Assembly (NCBI GenBank): GCA_919902965.1
Contig: CAKKSJ010000387.1
Coordinates: 1-9,064, forward strand
DNA length: 9,064 nucleotides
Source: Burkholderiales bacterium
GTDB taxonomy: Bacteria > Pseudomonadota > Gammaproteobacteria > Burkholderiales > SG8-39
Direction: 5' to 3'
Both the position numbers and the translations under genes were made by a program. Shown piece by piece: positions 5,117 through 9,064 of the stretch; within the stretch, counting starts at the first letter, position 1, and every line of letters starts with the position of its first letter. The notes under the pieces are model-generated. The model was not told where the DNA came from, did not search any database, and saw only the letters and a program-made list of their open reading frames with translations.

Positions 5117-5836
5117 ATGCACGATGCCAGGTTGCCGATCTATCTGCAGCTGCGCGATCAATTCGCGCGGAAGATCCAGGCGGCGGAATGGGGCGCCGAC
5201 GCATCCATTCCGTCGGAACTGGAGCTCGCGAGCCAGCACGGCGTTGCGCCCGGCACGGTGCGCAAGGCGATCGAGACGCTGGTCGGCGAAGGGCTCCTGG
5301 TTCGCCAGCAGGGAAAAGGGACGTTCGTCAAACGCGCGAATTTCGGCAATGCTCTGTTTCGCTTTTTTCGCCACACCGATGCCCAGGGGCGTACCCTGCA
5401 GCCCAGCGCCAGGATATTGACGATCAAGTCAGCGGCCCCGAGCGCAATGGAAATCGAGCGTCTCAGACTGCAGGCGAGAGAAAAGGTGATTCGCATACGC
5501 AGGATACGGCTGGTCGCTTCCGAACCGCTCCTGCATGAGCAGATCAGTCTGGGCGAGAAGCGCTTCAAGCCGCTGCTGAGCGCGGATTGGAACGAGTTCG
5601 AGGACTTGCTCTACCCGGCGTATGAAACGCTCTGCCAGGTACGTATTCAAAGCGCTTCGGAAACCATCACCTTCGGCGTCGCGACAGCCGAAATCGCGAA
5701 GAACCTGAAGATGCCGGCGCGAGTGCCGGTGGCGAAAATCGAGCGCCTCGCCTTTGGCATAGACGGCGGCCCTTTGGAGTGGCGCTCCTCTTTCGGCCTC
5801 GCGAGCCGTTTCAGTTATTCAATCGAGCTTCGATAA
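5093..5836 (+). CDS. GntR-family transcriptional regulator (HutC subfamily, UTRA domain)
   Basis: A 247-residue one-component regulator. The winged helix-turn-helix spans about residues 14-80: LPIYLQLRDQFARKI, IPSELELASQHGVAPGTVRKAIETLVGEGLLVRQQGKGTFV. The remainder (about 100-245) fits a UTRA ligand domain, with VIRIRRIRLVASEPLLHEQISLG, an ITFGVATAEIA segment and the closing WRSSFGLASRFSYSIEL. It would bind the nearby palindrome and let go, or activate, when it meets the imported compound or a product. ATG 5093 gives the full frame; ATG 5117 is also possible and fits the promoter better, and both keep the whole DNA-binding domain. Neither has a strong ribosome site. tctC begins 14 nt after the stop, so the regulator is the first gene of the transporter operon. 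Confidence 0.92.
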   Translation: MTSASTRQMHDARLPIYLQLRDQFARKIQAAEWGADASIPSELELASQHGVAPGTVRKAIETLVGEGLLVRQQGKGTFVKRANFGNALFRFFRHTDAQGRTLQPSARILTIKSAAPSAMEIERLRLQAREKVIRIRRIRLVASEPLLHEQISLGEKRFKPLLSADWNEFEDLLYPAYETLCQVRIQSASETITFGVATAEIAKNLKMPARVPVAKIERLAFGIDGGPLEWRSSFGLASRFSYSIELR

Positions 5837-5850
5837 CCAGGGAGAAAACG

Positions 5851-6813
5851 ATGAGACATTCGACTAAGGCTTTGGCGGTATTCGCGCTCACGGCGGCCTG
5901 CGTGCCTGCACTCGCCGATCAGTTCCCGTCCAGGTCAATCACGGTGATCATTCCCGCTGCCCCCGGAGGCGGCACCGACACTTTCGGCCGCAAAGTCGCC
6001 GAGAGAGCCGAGAAAGAACTCGGCCAGACCATGGCCATCGAGAACAAGGGCGGCGGCAGCGGCTCGATTGGCCTATCGCAGGTGGTCACTGCAAAGCCGG
6101 ACGGCTATACCGTCGGTTTTGTCTGGAACAGCCCGATTACGACGATCCCGCATAGTCTGAACGTCCCCTACAAGCGGACCGACTATTCCGCCTTGATGTC
6201 AATCGGCTACTCCTCCTATGTCATCTGCGTGCGCCCTGACTTTCCGGCCAAGACGGGCAAGGAACTGCTGGACGTCCTGAAGAGCAATCCCGACAAGTAC
6301 ACCATAGGCAACGACGGTGTAGGCGGAACAATGCAGCTTGCCTCTGAGCGCATCTTCGCCAAAGTCGGCGCCAAAGTCCGGCAGGTTCCGTTCAAGGGTG
6401 CCGGCGATACGGCCAAGAACTTCCTTGGCGGTCACATCGACATTTACGGCGGCTCGATCCCGCCGATACAGCAGCACGTCATGGCGGGCAAGGCGAAATG
6501 TCCGCTGCTGACCTCGGCCGAGCGCAATGCGGCACTGCCGGATGCGAGCGGTCTCGCGGACGTGGGCCTTGCCAGCGAAGAAACCGTGCTTTGGTGGGGG
6601 CTGATCGTTCCGGTCAAGACCCCGGACGCGGTAAAGGCGAAGCTCGAAGCCGCCTTTATGAAGGCGGGCGCTTCGGATGAAATGAAGACGGTGATGGCGA
6701 ACAAGGGCGCGGTCAACCGGCCCTTGGGCGCAGCGGAAACCAACAAACTGATCGCATCGGAGTACGACGCGCTCGAAAAAGTGGCGCTGTCCATCGGACT
6801 GAAAAAGAAGTAA
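5851..6813 (+). CDS. tctC: TctC/Bug-family periplasmic solute-binding protein of TTT transporter
   Basis: A 320-residue extracytoplasmic receptor that hands a carboxylate to the TctAB membrane pair. A Sec signal peptide is visible (MRHSTKALAVFALTAACVPALA, cut expected after Ala22). Cys17 does not sit in a proper lipobox, so a lipoprotein is unlikely. The mature protein opens with FPSRSITVIIPAAPGGGTDTFGRKVAERAEKELGQ (Gly39-Asp43 forms the ligand loop), then ENKGGGSGSIG and AKPDGYTVGF (81-90). Later Bug marks are KTGKELLDVL, GVGGTMQLASERIF, VPFKGAGDTAKNFLGGHID and LLTSAERNAALPD. The start is ATG 5851 because GGGAG (5840-5844) lies 6 nt upstream and the signal peptide begins there; an upstream in-frame start would overlap gntR. 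The family binds di- and tricarboxylates and other polar acids; the ligand here is not known. Confidence 0.94.
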   Translation: MRHSTKALAVFALTAACVPALADQFPSRSITVIIPAAPGGGTDTFGRKVAERAEKELGQTMAIENKGGGSGSIGLSQVVTAKPDGYTVGFVWNSPITTIPHSLNVPYKRTDYSALMSIGYSSYVICVRPDFPAKTGKELLDVLKSNPDKYTIGNDGVGGTMQLASERIFAKVGAKVRQVPFKGAGDTAKNFLGGHIDIYGGSIPPIQQHVMAGKAKCPLLTSAERNAALPDASGLADVGLASEETVLWWGLIVPVKTPDAVKAKLEAAFMKAGASDEMKTVMANKGAVNRPLGAAETNKLIASEYDALEKVALSIGLKKK

Positions 6814-6816
6814 GCG

Positions 6817-7308
6817 ATGTCGCGAGGCTTGAGCCTGCCCAAGAAGACAGGCGAGGCCATCGTCGGTTTTCTTCTGGCGCTGACCGGCCTGTGGTGGGCC
6901 TGGATGTCCAGGGCCTTTCTCAGCGAGGGCGCAGCCGGGGAGGTGAGTTCGGGCGTATTTCCCATGGCCATCGGCCTGCTGCTTGCGGGAGGCGGACTGG
7001 TGTGTGGGGTGAGAGCACTGCTGGAGGCGCGTGCGCAAAAATCGACAGGGGAGGCGGTTGAATTTCAAGCTGAAGCGCTGACTACGCTATTGGCAAGCGT
7101 GATTTTCGGACTGGTGTTCACGCTGTTGAGCCCGGTGCTCGCAGGAACCGGCTTCCTGGCGTTTTCGCTCAACAGGTTCGGGGGCAAGCGGCTTCCCCGG
7201 GCCTGCGCGATCGGATTCGCGATCTCGTTCGTGCTCTATCTGATCTTCGACAAGGCTATAGGTGTGCAGCTGCCGCAGGAATTCCTGTTCACCCTGTTTC
7301 GCGAATGA
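6817..7308 (+). CDS. tctB: TctB small membrane subunit of TTT transporter
   Basis: A 163-residue inner-membrane protein, the usual size of the poorly conserved small TTT subunit. Four hydrophobic segments are seen at about residues 12-33, 45-68, 88-118 and 129-147. Typical TctB marks are SSGVFPMAIGLLLAGGGL in helix 2 and the C-terminal YLIFDKAIGVQLPQEFLF. The ATG lies 3 nt after the tctC stop and has only a weak purine-rich ribosome site in the end of tctC, suggesting coupled translation. Its stop overlaps the tctA start by four bases (ATGA). It pairs with TctA to form the sodium- or proton-driven permease. Confidence 0.9.
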   Translation: MSRGLSLPKKTGEAIVGFLLALTGLWWAWMSRAFLSEGAAGEVSSGVFPMAIGLLLAGGGLVCGVRALLEARAQKSTGEAVEFQAEALTTLLASVIFGLVFTLLSPVLAGTGFLAFSLNRFGGKRLPRACAIGFAISFVLYLIFDKAIGVQLPQEFLFTLFRE

Positions 7309-8801
7309 GCGCATTCGATCAGCTGCTCGGCGGCTTTATCGTCGCCTTGTCCTGGAAGAATCTCGGGCTCTGCCTGCTGGGCTGCGTCTGGGGGACGGCC
7401 GTAGGCGTATTGCCCGGGCTGGGTCCGATGGCGGGCATGGCGCTGCTGCTGCCGGTGACGTTCTCCCTGGATCCCAGCGGCGGCGTGATCATGCTGGCGG
7501 GCATATTCTACGGGGCGATGTACGGCGGATCGACGACGTCGATATTGCTGCGCATCCCGGGCGAGGCCGCATCCATCGTCACCTGCATAGACGGGTACGA
7601 GATGGCGCGCAAGGGCCGCGCCGGCGCCGCGCTGTCCATCGCAGCCCTGGGCAGCTTTGTCGGCGGCACCTTGTCCATCGTCGGACTGATGCTGTTCGCG
7701 CCCTATCTCGCCGACATTATGCTCTCTGTCGGCCCTGCGGCCGAGGCCGTGATGATGGCCGTGGCCTTGCTGATCGTGACCGCGGTTTCGACCAGCGCGC
7801 CGAGGAAAACCTTCACCATGATTTGCCTCGGACTGCTGGTGGGCACCGTCGGGCTGGATTCGATCACCGCCGATCAAAGATTCATGTTCGACAATATGGC
7901 GTTGGCGGAAGGCTTGAGTTTTGTCGCCTTGGCGATCGGCTTGTTCGGCCTGTCAGAACTGCTGTTGTCCGCATCGGACAAGGTACTGGAGCGGCCCGCG
8001 GTCCCCAGAATGAGAGATCTGATTCCCAGCGCGTCCGAAGCAAGGCAGGCGATAGGACCGGCCTTGCGCGGTTCGGGAATAGGCTTCGTTTTCGGCGTCA
8101 TACCCGGGGTCAGTCATATCGTCTCCACCTTCGTGTCCTACGCCGTCGAAAAGCAGATCTCCAAGCACCCGGAGGAATTCGGCAAGGGGGCGGTTGCCGG
8201 TCTGGCGGGTCCGGAGACGGCGAACAATGCGACCACAGGATCGGCGATGATCCCTTTGCTCATCCTCGGCATTCCGGCCATACCCTCCACCGCCATCCTG
8301 CTCTCGGCGCTGCAGAATCACGGCGTGCAGCCCGGCCCGCTGTTGCTGACGCAGAATCCGGAGGTTTTCTGGGGGCTGATTGCGAGCATGTACATCGGCA
8401 ACATCATTCTGGTTGCCTTGAATCTTCCGCTGGTGGGCATATTCGTGCGCTTGCTGCAAACGCCGATGTACTACCTGACGCCCATCGTGCTGTTTATCTG
8501 CTTCGTCGGAGTCTATTCGGTCAACGGCTCCGGATTCGACCTCGCCGTGCTAACGGCTGCCGGTGCTGTCGGATACCTGCTGCGCAAGTTCGAGTTCGAT
8601 GTTGCGCCCGCCTTGCTTGCGCTCGTGCTCGGCGATCGCATGGAAGCCGGATTCCGGCGTGCGCTTACCATTTCCAAAGGCGACTACGCCATCTTCTGGC
8701 ACGGCCCCGCAGTCAAGATCTTTTGGCTGCTGCTGCTGATCGCAGTCATCGCCAGGGTCTTGGCAGTCCGTAAAGGCAAGGTAGCGCTGCAGCAGAACTA
8801 A
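7305..8801 (+). CDS. tctA: TctA large permease subunit of TTT transporter
   Basis: A 498-residue polytopic inner-membrane protein of normal family length, with about ten to twelve hydrophobic helices. The two internally related halves both show their signatures. The first has GVLPGLGPMAGMALLLPVTF (34-53) and GIFYGAMYGGSTTSILLRIPGEAASIVTCIDGYEMARKGRAGAAL (66-110). The second has GVIPGVSHIVSTFVSYAVEKQ (264-284) and AGPETANNATTGSAMIPLLILGIP (about 291-314). The Cys in IVTCIDGY stands where many relatives have Ala. The start overlaps the tctB stop (ATGA) and has no ribosome site of its own, so translation depends on tctB. It is the last gene of the operon; the stop is TAA at 8799-8801. Transport is expected to be secondary active, driven by an ion gradient and fed by TctC. 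Confidence 0.95.
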   Translation: MSAFDQLLGGFIVALSWKNLGLCLLGCVWGTAVGVLPGLGPMAGMALLLPVTFSLDPSGGVIMLAGIFYGAMYGGSTTSILLRIPGEAASIVTCIDGYEMARKGRAGAALSIAALGSFVGGTLSIVGLMLFAPYLADIMLSVGPAAEAVMMAVALLIVTAVSTSAPRKTFTMICLGLLVGTVGLDSITADQRFMFDNMALAEGLSFVALAIGLFGLSELLLSASDKVLERPAVPRMRDLIPSASEARQAIGPALRGSGIGFVFGVIPGVSHIVSTFVSYAVEKQISKHPEEFGKGAVAGLAGPETANNATTGSAMIPLLILGIPAIPSTAILLSALQNHGVQPGPLLLTQNPEVFWGLIASMYIGNIILVALNLPLVGIFVRLLQTPMYYLTPIVLFICFVGVYSVNGSGFDLAVLTAAGAVGYLLRKFEFDVAPALLALVLGDRMEAGFRRALTISKGDYAIFWHGPAVKIFWLLLLIAVIARVLAVRKGKVALQQN

Positions 8802-9045
8802 TGCCTGTTGAAATTCGCCGCACTCACGCGCTGAATATCAGCAGGCCCGAAGCGCGTTCCGCCAGCCATTCGAGCCACGCGAGCAGGGCACTCCAGGACA
8901 GCTTCGGGTCGCGAAGCGCTCGTTGTCTGTTCAAAGGCCGACGGCCGCGACCATCAGCTGCCGGCGTCGCGACGGGATCGCTATACTTGGAGTGTTAGCA
9001 GCACCTAAAGCCTTCCGATAAATTCTGAAAGGGGGTAAGTCGATC
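8802..9045. other. Non-coding gap after tctA with weak hairpins
   Basis: Two short inverted repeats are seen: GCTGA/TCAGC at 8830-8842 (loop ATA) and GCTTCG/CGAAGC at 8901-8917 (5-nt loop). The latter is followed by a mildly T-rich CGTTGTCTGTT, so it is the better, though weak, candidate for the end of the tct transcript. A 65-codon frame at 8801-8998 shows no protein-like pattern. Confidence 0.4.
8958..8987 (+). promoter_or_regulatory. Candidate promoter of the gene entering at the right edge
   Basis: A -10 TATACT (8982-8987, 5 of 6 matches) is clear. The -35 CTGCCG (8958-8963), 18 bp upstream, is poor (3 of 6). Transcription would start near 8994, about 50 nt before the ATG at 9046. Confidence 0.35.
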
Positions 9046-9064
9046 ATGTCTATGACACCGGAGC
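9046..9064 (+). CDS. Start of a plus-strand gene, cut by window edge
   Basis: Only six codons and one base are visible (MSMTPE). An AAAGGGGG run (9028-9035) ends 10 nt before ATG 9046 and 16 nt before a second ATG at 9052, favouring the first. A candidate promoter lies upstream, so this gene is probably transcribed separately from tctA. No function can be given. Confidence 0.55.

Noticed and set aside
5851..5916. TctC as a lipoprotein through Cys17
   Set aside because: The residues before the Cys (LTAAC) do not make a good lipobox, and a normal signal-peptidase site (ALA before Asp23) follows.
7262..8773. Long plus-strand frame overlapping tctA in another phase
   Set aside because: It is Arg/Gly-rich with no motifs, while the other frame gives a perfect TctA; it is a high-GC shadow.
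8801..8998. 65-codon plus-strand frame starting inside the tctA stop codon (TAATG)
   Set aside because: Its Ser/Arg/Ala-rich composition shows no domain or hydrophobic pattern, and it overlaps hairpins and a likely promoter. The start overlap alone is weak support.

Overview
The window is GC-rich with ordinary bacterial coding. Its Bug-type solute-binding protein with a full tripartite tricarboxylate transporter (TTT), a FlK-like thioesterase and a NadX-type aspartate dehydrogenase suggest a betaproteobacterium, probably Burkholderiales. That is inferred from gene content; no rRNA or other phylogenetic marker is present.

Left block (1-2690, minus strand): a quinone-oxidoreductase-like MDR enzyme, a three-helix membrane diguanylate cyclase and an L-aspartate dehydrogenase (cut by the window edge) lie head to tail and may be co-transcribed from a promoter near 2600-2635. 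An 8-bp inverted repeat sits in the leader of the aspartate dehydrogenase. A FlK-like hotdog thioesterase is divergent (2690-3100, plus).

Middle block (3101-4282): a 222-bp convergent gap holds three GC-rich hairpins and a degenerate direct repeat. Next is a minus-strand cassette of a small antitoxin, a ParE/RelE-family toxin and a third small protein of unknown function. The third gene is only about 48% GC by hand count, so the cassette, or at least its distal part, looks acquired.

Right block (4283-8801): a LigI-like amidohydrolase (minus) is divergent from gntR-tctC-tctB-tctA (plus), with only 33 bp between the two start codons. That gap holds a perfect 12-bp palindrome and overlapping candidate promoters in both directions. 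The simplest reading is a self-regulated catabolic module: TctC captures a carboxylate in the periplasm, TctAB imports it, the amidohydrolase opens a lactone or related ester, and the GntR/UTRA protein senses the substrate or a product. The substrate cannot be read from the sequence.

Right edge (8802-9064): about 240 bp of non-coding sequence with weak hairpins, then a candidate promoter, a Shine-Dalgarno sequence and the first codons of another plus-strand gene. No tRNA, rRNA, CRISPR array or intact insertion sequence was seen.
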